Positions 17,573 to 25,748 are shown, numbered from the stretch's first letter. The stretch: DNA of 64,000 nucleotides from NCEH01 sp043195135 (GCF_043195135.1 NZ_JBAFWP010000005.1); one strand, 5' to 3'. Notes: a model not told the origin generated them from the letters alone. Numbers and translations: made by a program.

Positions 17573-17651
17573 CGGCACAAGCGGCACAACATCCATTGAC
17601 CGGCACAACTTGTGCTGGTTAACTGATGGTTAACGGCACAACTTGTGCCGG
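17573..17651. promoter_or_regulatory. Operator array built from CGGCACAA / TTGTGCCG
   Basis: Two 17-bp palindromes, CGGCACAA-C-TTGTGCYG, lie at 17601-17617 and 17634-17650 with centres 33 bases apart (about three helical turns). Two further direct half-sites CGGCACAA lie at 17573-17580 and 17582-17589. The direct repeat GGTTAAC occurs between the palindromes. The array fills the space between two divergent ribbon-helix-helix genes. Cooperative binding by one of them is inferred. Confidence 0.7.
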
Positions 17652-17665
17652 TGATCGGAGGTGTA

Positions 17666-17851
17666 ATGAGCCAAGCACGTGCGGGCCCGCAGCGCGAGAG
17701 ACGGGTAACCGTCATGATGACGGATGCAGAAGTCTCAGAGGTTGATGATGCGCGCTATGCGCTCCGGAAGCCGACGAAGGCAGAGACGATCCGGCACCTG
17801 ATCAAGAAGGGCTTGGAGGCCGTCGCCCGAAAGCCACAGGACTCGGGCTAA
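17666..17851 (+). CDS. Small ribbon-helix-helix regulator
   Basis: The 61-residue protein contains RRVTVMMTDAEVSEVDDARY and ETIRHLIKKGLEA, a beta-strand followed by two helices as in RHH repressors or antitoxins. The start at 17666 has GGAGGTGTA upstream; an earlier ATG at 17645 lies inside the operator. No toxin-like partner gene follows. Strand sequence resembles that of the divergent 195-residue protein (IMM versus VMM), so the two may bind the same operator. Confidence 0.65.
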   Translation: MSQARAGPQRERRVTVMMTDAEVSEVDDARYALRKPTKAETIRHLIKKGLEAVARKPQDSG

Positions 17852-17859
17852 TCAACCCA

Positions 17860-18141
17860 TCAGGTGGGGAGCCTTTTGCTGACGTAGTGCATCGCCTGCT
17901 CTAGATCTTGCAGACGCTTCTCGAAGTCCGCTTCAAGCTCTTCAACGCGGTCAGTCAGTTTCGCCAAGGCCGTGTCGTCTTCCAAGGTCTTCTCAATGCG
18001 AGCGATTAACTCTGCGTTCATCGAACGTCCATTGGACTTGGCCTCGCGAGCAATCCGATCCCGCATACCTTCGGGCATCCGGAGCATGAACTTATCGTAT
18101 TCGCGTACCGGGGTTTCTTCGACCATGCCCTCAACTCCCAT
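17860..18141 (-). CDS. Arc-like ribbon-helix-helix repressor with coiled-coil tail
   Basis: REYDKFMLRMPEGMRDRIAR, then NGRSMNAELIARIEKTL, is the Arc/MetJ-type fold (residues about 10-50). It is followed by a coiled-coil heptad region (LAKLTDRVEELEADFEKRLQ) to the end. The start at 18141 is used because in-frame ATGs further upstream lie across the divergent gene's promoter. It is divergent from another Arc-like gene at 18239, with two direct repeats between them. Confidence 0.7.
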   Translation of the reverse strand: MGVEGMVEETPVREYDKFMLRMPEGMRDRIAREAKSNGRSMNAELIARIEKTLEDDTALAKLTDRVEELEADFEKRLQDLEQAMHYVSKRLPT

Positions 18142-18164
18142 ACTGTCACCGCGCAACGACGGTA

Positions 18165-18213
18165 GTAGCACAGTGACACATTCCTGTTGACGGCTATGGT
18201 AGCACAGTGACAT
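18165..18213. promoter_or_regulatory. Two direct repeats GTAGCACAGTGACA between divergent Arc-like genes
   Basis: GTAGCACAGTGACA is repeated exactly at 18165-18178 and 18199-18212, 34 bases apart. The core CACAGTGACA carries a short dyad. This spacing and position between two divergent Arc-family genes is the arrangement of a phage-type genetic switch. Binding is inferred, not shown. Confidence 0.65.
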
Positions 18214-18238
18214 ATTTTGGTTAATGAAAGGAAAATGA

Positions 18239-18472
18239 ATGGCGCGAGGTGACCCGCAAATGATCATCCGGCTCCCGGCCGACATGAAGTGCTGGGTTCA
18301 GGCGGAGGCGAAGCGCAACGGCGCCTCGCTCAACAGCGAGATCGTTCGATGCATTCGGGAGCGGATGGATCGGATGACAGGCCCAGGCGGGGCCGAGAAC
18401 GAGAAGGACGACGGAGCACCAGGCCTAGGAAACCCGCTCCGCCGTCCCCGAGATCAATCGTCAGAGGACTGA
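18239..18472 (+). CDS. Small Arc-like ribbon-helix-helix protein
   Basis: The 77-residue protein has MIIRLPADMKCWVQAEAKRN, then GASLNSEIVRCIRERM, an Arc-like fold, and a charged C-terminal tail. GAAAGG lies upstream of the start. It ends three bases before the antirepressor-like gene, so it heads the 18239-19979 operon. By analogy with phage switches it may oppose the divergent repressor. Confidence 0.7.
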   Translation: MARGDPQMIIRLPADMKCWVQAEAKRNGASLNSEIVRCIRERMDRMTGPGGAENEKDDGAPGLGNPLRRPRDQSSED

Positions 18473-18475
18473 CCA

Positions 18476-19258
18476 ATGAACGACCATTCTTTACCACGGC
18501 CCGTGTTGGAAATCCAACTTCGGGATGGTGAGCCGCGTGTGTTCGATCTGGATTTGGCAAACCGACTCGGGTTCGGCCGGGCGCGCAACATTCGTCCCCT
18601 GATCGAACGTCATATCGCGGCGCTTGACCAGCTTGGACCCCGCTGCGCCGTGCAGCGGGTTGTGAATGGCGGCGAAGCATCCGAATTCTATCTCACCCGC
18701 AAGCAGGCGATCTTCATCACGGCCAAGTCCGAGACGGCCGAGGCGACCGAAATCACCATCGAGATCATCGAGCGGTTCGATGAGTATGAGCGCGGGGTGC
18801 GTCCGACGGCAATCCCGACCACGGCCGAGGCGCTCGCCCACACGTTCCGCATGCTCGCAGATCAGGAGCGCGCCCAGGCCGCCCATACCAAGGCCATCGC
18901 CCATCTGGAGGAAAAGGTGGAGCGGGTCGAGACGGCGCAGACGGTTTTGAAGGCGCGCCCGTCGAATGCCGAGGCGATCACCCACATCCGGGTGCGCATC
19001 GGGCGCCTGCACGGCCTTTCTGGCCAGGTGATTGACGCGGTGATGCGTCAAACCACCTACGCGCCCAAGCCCGCCGGCATGGTGAAGAACGACCATGAGA
19101 GCGCGGACGGTGCGACTTATGCGGTCTATTGGCAAAAGGACGTGACGGAGACCTTCAAGCGCTTCGTGTCCGAGTGCGTCCAGGTCACTCCGACCATGTT
19201 CACGCACCCGTCCATTGAAGGGCGGTTCCGTTGCGCCGGAAAGGGAGGGGCTGCGTGA
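18476..19258 (+). CDS. Phage regulatory protein, Rha/antirepressor-like
   Basis: The N-terminal about 100 residues (FDLDLANRLGFGRARNIRPL, FYLTRKQAIFITAKSETAEA, IIERFDEYERG) follow the pattern of phage Rha/antirepressor N-terminal domains, in which a short protein-protein or DNA-binding fold is followed by 'FYLT..QA..L....T..A'. A helical coiled-coil linker (AIAHLEEKVERVET, about residue 145) leads to a C-terminal domain with ITHIRVRIGRLHGLSGQVID. It is preceded by RBS AGAGGA and is the second gene of a short operon. The role is likely regulation of the element's genes. Confidence 0.6.
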   Translation: MNDHSLPRPVLEIQLRDGEPRVFDLDLANRLGFGRARNIRPLIERHIAALDQLGPRCAVQRVVNGGEASEFYLTRKQAIFITAKSETAEATEITIEIIERFDEYERGVRPTAIPTTAEALAHTFRMLADQERAQAAHTKAIAHLEEKVERVETAQTVLKARPSNAEAITHIRVRIGRLHGLSGQVIDAVMRQTTYAPKPAGMVKNDHESADGATYAVYWQKDVTETFKRFVSECVQVTPTMFTHPSIEGRFRCAGKGGAA

Positions 19259-19662
19259 TGAGCGAAGCCATAATCCTGATCGACTTGAACCGCCCCGCCG
19301 ACCGTATCGTTGCGGATCTGCAGCGCGGAGGAATCGACACATGGGTATATTGGTGGTTCGACGGCGACACCATGCCGTTGTTCAAGTTCGAGGCTCCACC
19401 CTCGCCTCAAGCTCTGACTCTGGCATGCGCCATTACCGAGAGGTGGGAGGCTGACGCAGCACTTCGGGAAAACTTCATTGCATGGGCCATTAATATCGGC
19501 GCCGCTTGCCAAGACGTGGACCGGCCGGCGTGGAAATTTCGGGCCCTTACGGATGAGGAGGAGGCAGCCCTCAGCCGCGATGAACAGCGCACAGCCCCCG
19601 GCGAGAGCGGTGAGGTTCTGCCCTTCATATCGCCCCGCGACTCGGAAGGCGGTGCCGCATGA
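19258..19662 (+). CDS. Hypothetical phage-like protein, 134 residues
   Basis: The start overlaps the stop of the upstream gene (TGATG) and the end overlaps the next ATG (ATGA), so the gene is firmly in a coupled operon. The protein starts MSEAIILIDLNRPADRIVAD, is acidic, and has no membrane segment. I do not recognise the family. Confidence 0.55.
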   Translation: MSEAIILIDLNRPADRIVADLQRGGIDTWVYWWFDGDTMPLFKFEAPPSPQALTLACAITERWEADAALRENFIAWAINIGAACQDVDRPAWKFRALTDEEEAALSRDEQRTAPGESGEVLPFISPRDSEGGAA

Positions 19663-19979
19663 CCGCCACCGCCAAGCCCCGCACGGCCGGCGCGCCCCGC
19701 GCGATGCCAACCGATCAGCAGAAGCTCGAACGCGTCCATGCGCTGGAGGGGTCCTTCTACGATGCCGCCAATATGACCGGTATCGCCTGGGATATGCTCA
19801 GCGGCATGTTCGAGGGCGGCGTAGCCGGCGAGCCGCCGGAGTGCGTCGGCGGCGTGGAGCACTGCCATATCATCGACCCAGCCCATCTTGAGCGCGTTCA
19901 CTTCGCCGTCTCGCACGCATGGAGCCTGACGGAGAAGCTGAAGAACGATCTGCTGAAGGCGCTGTACGAGGCGCCGTAG
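19659..19979 (+). CDS. Hypothetical phage-like protein, 106 residues
   Basis: This is the last gene of the coupled operon, ending 33 bases before a strong terminator hairpin. The protein is helical (HALEGSFYDAANMTGIAWDM) with two Cys around residues 67 and 74 and a His pair, so metal or disulphide binding is conceivable. Its N-terminal 15 residues are Ala/Thr/Pro-rich and likely disordered. Family unknown. Confidence 0.55.
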   Translation: MTATAKPRTAGAPRAMPTDQQKLERVHALEGSFYDAANMTGIAWDMLSGMFEGGVAGEPPECVGGVEHCHIIDPAHLERVHFAVSHAWSLTEKLKNDLLKALYEAP

Positions 19980-20012
19980 CTGGTCTCCGATAAATCCACC
20001 AGGCTCGCGACA

Positions 20013-20036
20013 GGGCCCGCCAGTGCGGGCCCTTTT
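20013..20036 (+). terminator. Rho-independent terminator
   Basis: A perfect 8-bp stem GGGCCCGC / GCGGGCCC with loop CAGT is followed by TTTTC. It closes the 18239-19979 operon. Confidence 0.8.
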
Positions 20037-20491
20037 CATGTCGGACGTTTTTTTCAACACCGAGCGCCGTTGGCGTACGCGTTCCAGGCCCGCCGCACGC
20101 GCCGTTGCGAAAGGCCTCGTGAGGGTTTGCCAAAGTCCGAAAAAGATCAATAGTTTCAGCTAGAGCAACTGCGCTGCCGAAACTGGCAAACCCGCTGCTA
20201 CGCAGCAGATATCGCCCTCCCCTTGGGAGCGCCAGTGCCCATGTAGATCAATGGGTCGGACAATCTTCATTTACAGTTGGACAAGGTGACTTAAGCGTCT
20301 TCGGCGGTTATCTTGCGAAGCACGTTACCGGCCAGCCGCTTCTGACGGGCGGCCTGTGTGTGGCGATCCCCCCTGGCTCGTGACGTGGCCCGTCCGCGAC
20401 GCGGTCTCGCGCCGCGCGGCGCCGACGGGGTGGGCAGTCGAAGCCCACCATTTACCGAACAGCTCGGCGAAGATCTGCATCGCGGGCGCGG
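20037..20491. other. Boundary stretch between accessory zone and catabolic genes
   Basis: No supported gene. It contains the nested inverted repeats at 20123-20193 and a short hairpin GCTGC-TAC-GCAGC (about 20193-20206). No tRNA or transposase remnant was recognised. Base composition rises to the high GC of the catabolic region towards 20400. Confidence 0.45.
20123..20193. repeat. Nested inverted repeat GGGTTTGCCA ... TGGCAAACCC
   Basis: A perfect 10-bp inverted repeat (20123-20132 and 20184-20193) encloses 51 bases. Within it lies a second dyad, AGTTTC / GAAACT, with GC-rich flanks. The layout could form a long-range cruciform or RNA structure, or mark an attachment or recombination site at the edge of the accessory zone. 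No function is assigned. Confidence 0.6.
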
Positions 20492-21523
20492 TCAGTCCCA
20501 GGCAGCGGTCATGCTCTGCGATTGCAACGCCTCGACCCTGACCGTGGCAAGCGGGGAATGCTCGGCCAGGAATTTCTCGGCCTCGAGCGCCGCCATGCAT
20601 CCCATTGCCGCGGCGGTGACCGCCTGTCGGAATTTCGGATCGGCCACGTCGCCGGCGGCAAATACCCCGTCGATGGAGGTGCGCGTCGACCAGGCGCCGA
20701 TGCGGATATAGCCGGCCGCATCGCGTTCCAACTGGTCGCGCACCAGCGTGGAGGCCGGATCGTGGCCGATCGCCACGAACACGCCGTCCACCGGCTCGAT
20801 GAAGGCGGTGTCCGCCTTCAGGTCGCGCAGGCGCAGGCCGGTGACCTTGCGCACCGGGTCCACCTGTCCGAGAATCTCCTCGGGAACGCAGTTCCAGAGA
20901 ATGCGCACCTTGGGGTTCGCCATCAGCCGGTCCTGAAGGATCTTCTCGGCTTTCAGCCGGTCGCGCCGGTGGATGAGCGTCACCTTTGACGCATGATTGG
21001 TGAGATAGAGCGCCTCCTCGACCGCCGAATTGCCTCCGCCGATGACGGCGACGGACTTGTTGCGGAAGAAGAAGCCGTCGCAGGTCGCGCAGGCCGACAC
21101 CCCATAGCCCGCGAAGTCCCGTTCGCTTTCAAGGCCCAGCCAGCGCGCCCGCGCGCCGGTGGCGATGACCAGGGTGTCGGAGAGGAAGACGCTGCCGGAT
21201 TCGCACGTGGCGCGGAACGGTCGCGACGACAGGTCCAGGGCGATGACATTGTCCTCGACGATCCGCGCGCCCACATGGCGCGCCTGCTCGCTCATCTGCT
21301 CCATCAGCCACGGGCCCTGGATGGCCGTGGCGAAGCCGGGGAAATTCTCCACATCGGTGGTGATGGTGAGCTGCCCGCCGGGCTGCATGCCCGTCAGCAA
21401 CACCGGGGAAAGGCTCGCGCGCGCCGCATAGATGGCGGCGGTGTAGCCGGCGGGCCCCGCCCCGATGATCAGGAGGCGGGTGTGGATCGGTTCGGCCACG
21501 CCTGCAGTGCCCGCGTGCGTCAT
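20492..21523 (-). CDS. Thioredoxin-reductase-like FAD/NAD(P) oxidoreductase
   Basis: The 343-residue protein has the two dinucleotide folds of TrxB: FAD-binding GAGPAGYTAA (residues 21-30), the redox-active CATC (145-148), NADPH-binding GGGNSAVEEA (about 168-177) and the C-terminal FAD motif VFAAGDVAD. All key residues of thioredoxin reductase are present. Unlike housekeeping trxB, it is the last gene of a six-gene catabolic operon after tcuB, separated by 35 bases. It may therefore supply electrons to or re-reduce a partner of that pathway, for example the CxxC or UGSC proteins of the second operon; that link is inference. The start at 21523 follows a short gap after tcuB; the open frame upstream is antisense to nothing and overlaps tcuB. 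Confidence 0.85.
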   Translation of the reverse strand: MTHAGTAGVAEPIHTRLLIIGAGPAGYTAAIYAARASLSPVLLTGMQPGGQLTITTDVENFPGFATAIQGPWLMEQMSEQARHVGARIVEDNVIALDLSSRPFRATCESGSVFLSDTLVIATGARARWLGLESERDFAGYGVSACATCDGFFFRNKSVAVIGGGNSAVEEALYLTNHASKVTLIHRRDRLKAEKILQDRLMANPKVRILWNCVPEEILGQVDPVRKVTGLRLRDLKADTAFIEPVDGVFVAIGHDPASTLVRDQLERDAAGYIRIGAWSTRTSIDGVFAAGDVADPKFRQAVTAAAMGCMAALEAEKFLAEHSPLATVRVEALQSQSMTAAWD

Positions 21524-21558
21524 GATGGTCCTCGCTTGAGATGTGGCGGCTGGACGGG

Positions 21559-22677
21559 CTAATGCGCCGGCGTGCCGCGGTTCTGGGCCTCGCGTTCGCG
21601 CGCAAACCGCGCGAGCGCCACGTACCGGTAGATGCCGTGCACGAACTTGCCGTACGGCATGGTGAGGAAGAAGCCGAGCACGGCGCCGAGATGCAGCGCG
21701 AGCAGCGTGCCCATTGCAGCCGTTTCCCGGAACACGAGCAGCGCCAGCCCGGTCACGCCAAGCCCCACCAGAGTCAGGCAGAAGGCCGTGCCCAATCCGG
21801 CCTGGCCGGGATCCTTGAGAGGGGCCTCGCGCCGGCGGTCCTGCGCCATCAGGCCGAGCGGCCCGATGACGATGCCGATGCCGCCGAGCGTGCCGAGCAC
21901 CACCGGCAGGTCCCACCAGGGGTAAGGCGCTTCCCACCCGAACAGATAATGGTAGAGCGTCGCGACCGAGGTGGCGGCCAGGCAGAGCATGAAGCCGTAG
22001 AAGGTGAGGTGGTGGTACAGCCGCCGGCGATCCTGCGGCTTTCCCTCCGCATTCCCGCAACCCGCGCCGCCGCCATCGAGGTAACGCAGTTCGCCCGCGT
22101 CGCGCGTCGCCTGCCACAGGCCGCTGCCGGCGGCCGGCGTGGCGGCGGGCTCGGCGATGTCCCGCAGGAATGCGCGCACGCCAAGGCCGATCACCGCGAC
22201 GGCGAACAGCAACGCGATGCCGAACAGCAGCGCCATCGCATTGTGCGGCATCAGGCGATAGAAGGCGCCCGGTCCCACATGGACGCCGAACAGAATGTCC
22301 GGCCCCTGCCAGATTGCGAACCCCGCGAACAGCGCCGCCACGGCAAGCGCCGAGGCCCCGGCGACGGCGATCCCGGACCGCTTGAACACGCCCGAGAGGA
22401 TGCCGGGCCGCGCATAATGGCCGTAGGATTCCGCCCGCACCTGGGCCAGCACCTGCGGGACATTGACCTCGAATTCGTGCGGCGGCGAGAATTGGCAGTC
22501 GTAATAGCAGGCGCCGCAGCCGTGGCAGAGATTGGCGAGATAGTTCAAATCGCCATCGGCAAAGGCGCGGCGCATCTCCATGGCCGGGAAGACGGCGCAC
22601 AGCCCCTCGCAATAGCGGCAGGAATTGCACACCGTCATCAGCCGGTCGGCTTCCGCCAAGGCGTTAGTTGCGTGCAT
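21559..22677 (-). CDS. tcuB: TcuB, iron-sulphur membrane protein of tricarballylate oxidation
   Basis: The N-terminal 75 residues carry two clustered Cys motifs, CNSCRYCEGLC (from residue 17) and CHGCGACYYDC (from about residue 51), for two [4Fe-4S] clusters. The rest has about six hydrophobic segments with His residues as in heme-b-like membrane parts (MPHNAMALLFG, YHHLTFYGFML, LHLGAVLGFFL). This is the citrate-utilisation/TcuB family, which in Salmonella passes electrons from the flavoprotein TcuA to the membrane. Its ATG overlaps the tcuA stop by 14 bases. Length (372) is normal. The substrate need not be tricarballylate itself; related polycarboxylates are possible. Confidence 0.88.
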   Translation of the reverse strand: MHATNALAEADRLMTVCNSCRYCEGLCAVFPAMEMRRAFADGDLNYLANLCHGCGACYYDCQFSPPHEFEVNVPQVLAQVRAESYGHYARPGILSGVFKRSGIAVAGASALAVAALFAGFAIWQGPDILFGVHVGPGAFYRLMPHNAMALLFGIALLFAVAVIGLGVRAFLRDIAEPAATPAAGSGLWQATRDAGELRYLDGGGAGCGNAEGKPQDRRRLYHHLTFYGFMLCLAATSVATLYHYLFGWEAPYPWWDLPVVLGTLGGIGIVIGPLGLMAQDRRREAPLKDPGQAGLGTAFCLTLVGLGVTGLALLVFRETAAMGTLLALHLGAVLGFFLTMPYGKFVHGIYRYVALARFAREREAQNRGTPAH

Positions 22678-24061
22678 TGCGGCTCGCCTCCCGTCCCGCG
22701 ATCCGGCCGAACACGCTGCCGATCGTCATTCCGATGCCCGCCGCATAGCCCTTGCCCAGCACGTTGCCGGACATGATCTCGCCGGCGGCGAACATGTTGG
22801 CCGAAGGACGCCCGTCGCTCATGAGCATGCGCGCGTCGTGGTTCACCCGCGTGCCGAGATAGGTGAAGGTGATGCCGGGCCGGACCGGATAGGCATAGAA
22901 GGGCGCGGCCTCGATGCGGCGCGCCCAATGGCTCTTGGGCGGATCGAGGCCCTCGGTCCGGCAGTCGTCCAGGATCTTGTCGTCGAACGTGCCCGGCCGC
23001 ACAGCGGCGTTGAAGCCGTCCACGGTGGCCTGCAGCGCCTGCGGATCGAGCGAGAGCTTCATGGCCAGTTCCCCGACGGTGGGGGCGCTGATCGGCGGGA
23101 ACAGGGACGGCATGAACAGGCGCAGCGAGGAGGCATCGAAGATGATGTAGGCGATCTGCCCGGGCTGGGCGGCGACGAGCCGGCCCCAGATGGCATAGCG
23201 CTTGGGCCAGATGTCCTCGCCTTCGTCATAGAAGCGCTGGGCGTGCGCATTGACGACGATGCCGAACACCACGCAGTCCAGGCGGGTGATGATGCCGCCG
23301 TCGTATTTCGGCGCGCGCGCGTCGATGGCGACCGCGTGGCACTGGGTGGGATCGCCCACCTGCTGCACGCCCTTGTCCAGCAGCATCTTCAGGATGGTGC
23401 CGCGATTGTTGGAGGTGCCGCGAATGAGGAAATTGTCCGCGGCTTCGCCCCAATAGCGCTTCAGCCATTCGATGTTGGACTCGAACCCGCCGGCGGCGGC
23501 CACCAATGTGCGCGCGGTGATGCGCTCCGGGGCGTGCTTGCCCACCGTGGCGGAGAGGAAGGTCCCGTCGCGGATGTCGAGGTCCGTCACCTCTGCCTCG
23601 TAGCGCACCTCGACCCCGAGCTGCGCGGCGGTGCGATAGAGCGCGTTCAGCATGGCGCGGCCGCCGCCGAGGAAGAAGGAATTGGTGCGCCCGAGGCTCA
23701 GCGTTCCGCCCAGCGAGGGTTGCCAGCGCACCCCCTGCTGCTCGATCCAGCCGAGCATGGATTTCGATTCCGAGATCATGAAGCGCGCGAGGTCCTGGTC
23801 GGTCTCTCCGCCGGTCACGCGCATGAGATCGTCGAAGAATTCCGCTTCCGTATAGGGCCCGGTGAGGATGTCCGTGGCGCTGTCGTGGGCGCAGCGCATG
23901 TTGCGGGTGTGGCGCGTGTTGCCGCCGCGCCAGAAGGCATCCGCCGATTCCAGGACCAGGACCGAGGCCCCCTCGCGCCGCGCGCTGATGGCGGCGCAAA
24001 GGGCCGCATTGCCACCACCGATCACCAGCACGTCGTAGTCGTTGTGCCTCGCCTGGATCAA
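22664..24061 (-). CDS. tcuA: TcuA, FAD-dependent tricarballylate-type dehydrogenase
   Basis: The FAD-binding N-terminus YDVLVIGGGNAALCAA (residues about 9-24) and the fumarate-reductase/succinate-dehydrogenase fold continue through GGFESNIEWL, RGTSNNRGTIL and the C-terminal FAD motif MFAAGEIMSGNVLGKGY. TcuA oxidises tricarballylate to cis-aconitate. The start is a TTG with GGAGG five bases upstream, 12 bases after the iclR stop; the open frame extends further upstream only as antisense-type sequence across iclR. The 465-residue length matches the family. It is coupled to tcuB, so the pair forms a membrane-linked dehydrogenase. TcuC and LysR-type TcuR are replaced here by an MHS symporter and an IclR regulator. 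Confidence 0.88.
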   Translation of the reverse strand: MIQARHNDYDVLVIGGGNAALCAAISARREGASVLVLESADAFWRGGNTRHTRNMRCAHDSATDILTGPYTEAEFFDDLMRVTGGETDQDLARFMISESKSMLGWIEQQGVRWQPSLGGTLSLGRTNSFFLGGGRAMLNALYRTAAQLGVEVRYEAEVTDLDIRDGTFLSATVGKHAPERITARTLVAAAGGFESNIEWLKRYWGEAADNFLIRGTSNNRGTILKMLLDKGVQQVGDPTQCHAVAIDARAPKYDGGIITRLDCVVFGIVVNAHAQRFYDEGEDIWPKRYAIWGRLVAAQPGQIAYIIFDASSLRLFMPSLFPPISAPTVGELAMKLSLDPQALQATVDGFNAAVRPGTFDDKILDDCRTEGLDPPKSHWARRIEAAPFYAYPVRPGITFTYLGTRVNHDARMLMSDGRPSANMFAAGEIMSGNVLGKGYAAGIGMTIGSVFGRIAGREASRNARN

Positions 24062-24072
24062 TGCGCCCTCCG

Positions 24073-24837
24073 CTAGGCCGTTTGTCGTTTTGGCCGGCTG
24101 GCGCCGGCGCTCTTCCCCGCAAGGGGCGGACGGGTGGGAATGGGGCCGCCGAGGGAATGGGTGAGCTGCGCGCTGGCCTTCAGAAGCAGATCCCGCATGT
24201 GCGTGATCGCGCTGTCGGTGAAGCGCTCCCCGGGGCCCGAAAGGGATATCGCGCCGGCGATCTCGCCTGTGGGGCCGAACACCGGCGCGGCGAGCCCGCA
24301 GCAGGCCGGATCCCGCTCGCCCCGCGAAAGGGTGTAGCCGTCCCGCCGCAGGGCCTCGTGCGCGGGATCGGGATCGCCCGAATAGGCGAGCAGCACCCGT
24401 CCCGCCGCGCCGCGCTCCAGCGGCATGACGTTGCCCGCCTCCACCCGGTCGAGGGTGGAATGGGACGAATTCACGCGGAACAGGCACAGGCGCGTGCCCG
24501 GCCCGTGCAGCACATGGAAGGAGGAACTCTCCGTTCCATGCTCCACCAGGTCCTTGAGCACCGGAAGCACGTGCTGACGCAACGGGTTCTGCCGCTCATA
24601 GGCCAGCCCCAGGCGAAACGCGGATGCGCCGAGGCCGTAGCGGCCGTCGCGCATGCGCACGGCATAGCCGCCGACCTCCAGGGAGGTCATCAGCCGCAGG
24701 ATCGTGCTCTTGTAGAGCCCGGTCGCCTGCGCGATCTCGGCCAGGGTCGAGGGCTCGTCCACGGCAGCCAGAGCCGCCAGAATGCTGAAAGCCCGATTGA
24801 CCGCTGCGACGCCGTCCTGCGTTTCGATGGATGCCAC
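24073..24837 (-). CDS. IclR-family transcriptional regulator
   Basis: The N-terminal winged helix (VNRAFSILAALAAVDEPSTL, AEIAQATGLYKSTILRLMTS, residues about 12-55) precedes the IclR effector domain with GAAGRVLLAYSG and CCGLAAPVFGPTGEIAGAIS (Cys pair near residue 185). The start is a GTG nine bases after the upstream stop, preceded by GAGG; an ATG at 24909 would overlap the upstream gene by 64 bases. It sits inside the operon it probably controls. The tripartite GTTCT/AGAAC motif in front of this operon and of the UGSC operon resembles the three-repeat operators known for the IclR proteins PcaU and PobR. Confidence 0.87.
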   Translation of the reverse strand: MASIETQDGVAAVNRAFSILAALAAVDEPSTLAEIAQATGLYKSTILRLMTSLEVGGYAVRMRDGRYGLGASAFRLGLAYERQNPLRQHVLPVLKDLVEHGTESSSFHVLHGPGTRLCLFRVNSSHSTLDRVEAGNVMPLERGAAGRVLLAYSGDPDPAHEALRRDGYTLSRGERDPACCGLAAPVFGPTGEIAGAISLSGPGERFTDSAITHMRDLLLKASAQLTHSLGGPIPTRPPLAGKSAGASRPKRQTA

Positions 24838-24845
24838 GGGGGACC

Positions 24846-25748
24846 TCACAAATCTGTGGGACCGGAGGCACTGGTATTCGGATCGATAATCCGGCTTACC
24901 ACCGGCCAATACAGGCGGCTGTAGCCACTTTCTGCCGCCTGGCGCAAGAGGTCGTCTGCCGTTTCGGCACCCCGCAGGGTGATGCCCAACGCCTTCGCCA
25001 GCGAAAGCGCATAGGACAGGTCCTTGCGGGCATAATCGGTGGAGAAGGCGCGCTCGGGAAAATGCCCGGGCAGGATCGCCTTCATGCCGTGATTGCGCAG
25101 GGCGAAACTGTCGGCGGACCCCTTCATCAGGGTCTCGAACAGGATCCGGTCGTCGAGGCCGGAGCTGCGGGCGATCGCCACCGCTTCCGACAGGGCCACC
25201 ACCGTCTCCACAAGCACCATGTTATTGAGGATCTTGACGATCTGGCCCGCGCCAACGGGTCCGCACAGGGTGATGTCGGTGGCGAAGGTCGCGAGCAGCG
25301 GACGCAGCTCCGCGAATATGCCCTCGTCGGCGCCGACCATGATGCTGAGCGTGCCCTCCTCCGCCGCCTGCCGGGTGCGGGCGATGGGGGCATCGGCATA
25401 GCGCGCGCCGGCGGCCACGAAGCGCGAGGCCAGCTCGCGCGTCAGGTCGACCGGCGAGGTGCCGAGATCGACGACGAGCGTGCCGGGGCGGATGCCCGCG
25501 AGCAGGCCGTCCGGCCCGGTGCACACCGCTTCCACGTGCTTGCCGCTGGGCAGGGCCATGAAGATCACGTCGCAGGCCCGGGTCAGCGCGGAGAGGCTCG
25601 CGGCGGGAGCGACGCCCTCCGCAGCCAGCCGCTCCAGCGGCTCGGATGCGAAGTCGAAGCCCAGGACCTTGGCGCCGCTCTTGCGAGCGAGATTGCGGCA
25701 CATGGGTTCGCCCATGACGCCGAGTCCGATGAAGCCGATGGTGGTCAT
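24846..25748 (-). CDS. NAD(P)-dependent beta-hydroxyacid dehydrogenase
   Basis: The N-terminus GFIGLGVMGEPMCRNLA is the nucleotide-binding signature of 3-hydroxyisobutyrate dehydrogenase/tartronate-semialdehyde reductase. GPVGAGQIVKILNN (about residue 165) carries the catalytic Lys. The substrate-binding loop around residue 120 reads DAPIARTRQAAEEGTL, where the family usually has DAPVSGG; this Arg-containing change suggests an unusual substrate. The ATG at 25748 overlaps the aldehyde dehydrogenase stop. In the pathway it would interconvert a hydroxyacid and a semialdehyde or keto acid that the dehydrogenase upstream oxidises. Confidence 0.85.
   Translation of the reverse strand: MTTIGFIGLGVMGEPMCRNLARKSGAKVLGFDFASEPLERLAAEGVAPAASLSALTRACDVIFMALPSGKHVEAVCTGPDGLLAGIRPGTLVVDLGTSPVDLTRELASRFVAAGARYADAPIARTRQAAEEGTLSIMVGADEGIFAELRPLLATFATDITLCGPVGAGQIVKILNNMVLVETVVALSEAVAIARSSGLDDRILFETLMKGSADSFALRNHGMKAILPGHFPERAFSTDYARKDLSYALSLAKALGITLRGAETADDLLRQAAESGYSRLYWPVVSRIIDPNTSASGPTDL

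Noticed and set aside
19870..20150. Minus-strand frames with 'GTRTPTALG' and 'MIFFGLWQTL' that resemble widely annotated small hypothetical proteins.
   Set aside because: They run antisense through the supported gene at 19659 and the terminator at 20013-20036, so they are likely spurious.
20492..22630. A 712-codon frame that would fuse an Arg/Gly-rich N-terminus to the TrxB-like protein.
   Set aside because: The first about 370 codons are an off-frame reading of tcuB; the real start is 21523 with a normal TrxB N-terminus.
22664..24487. A 607-codon frame extending TcuA upstream of 24061.
   Set aside because: The extension overlaps iclR in another frame and has frame-shadow composition; the TTG at 24061 with GGAGG is a better start.
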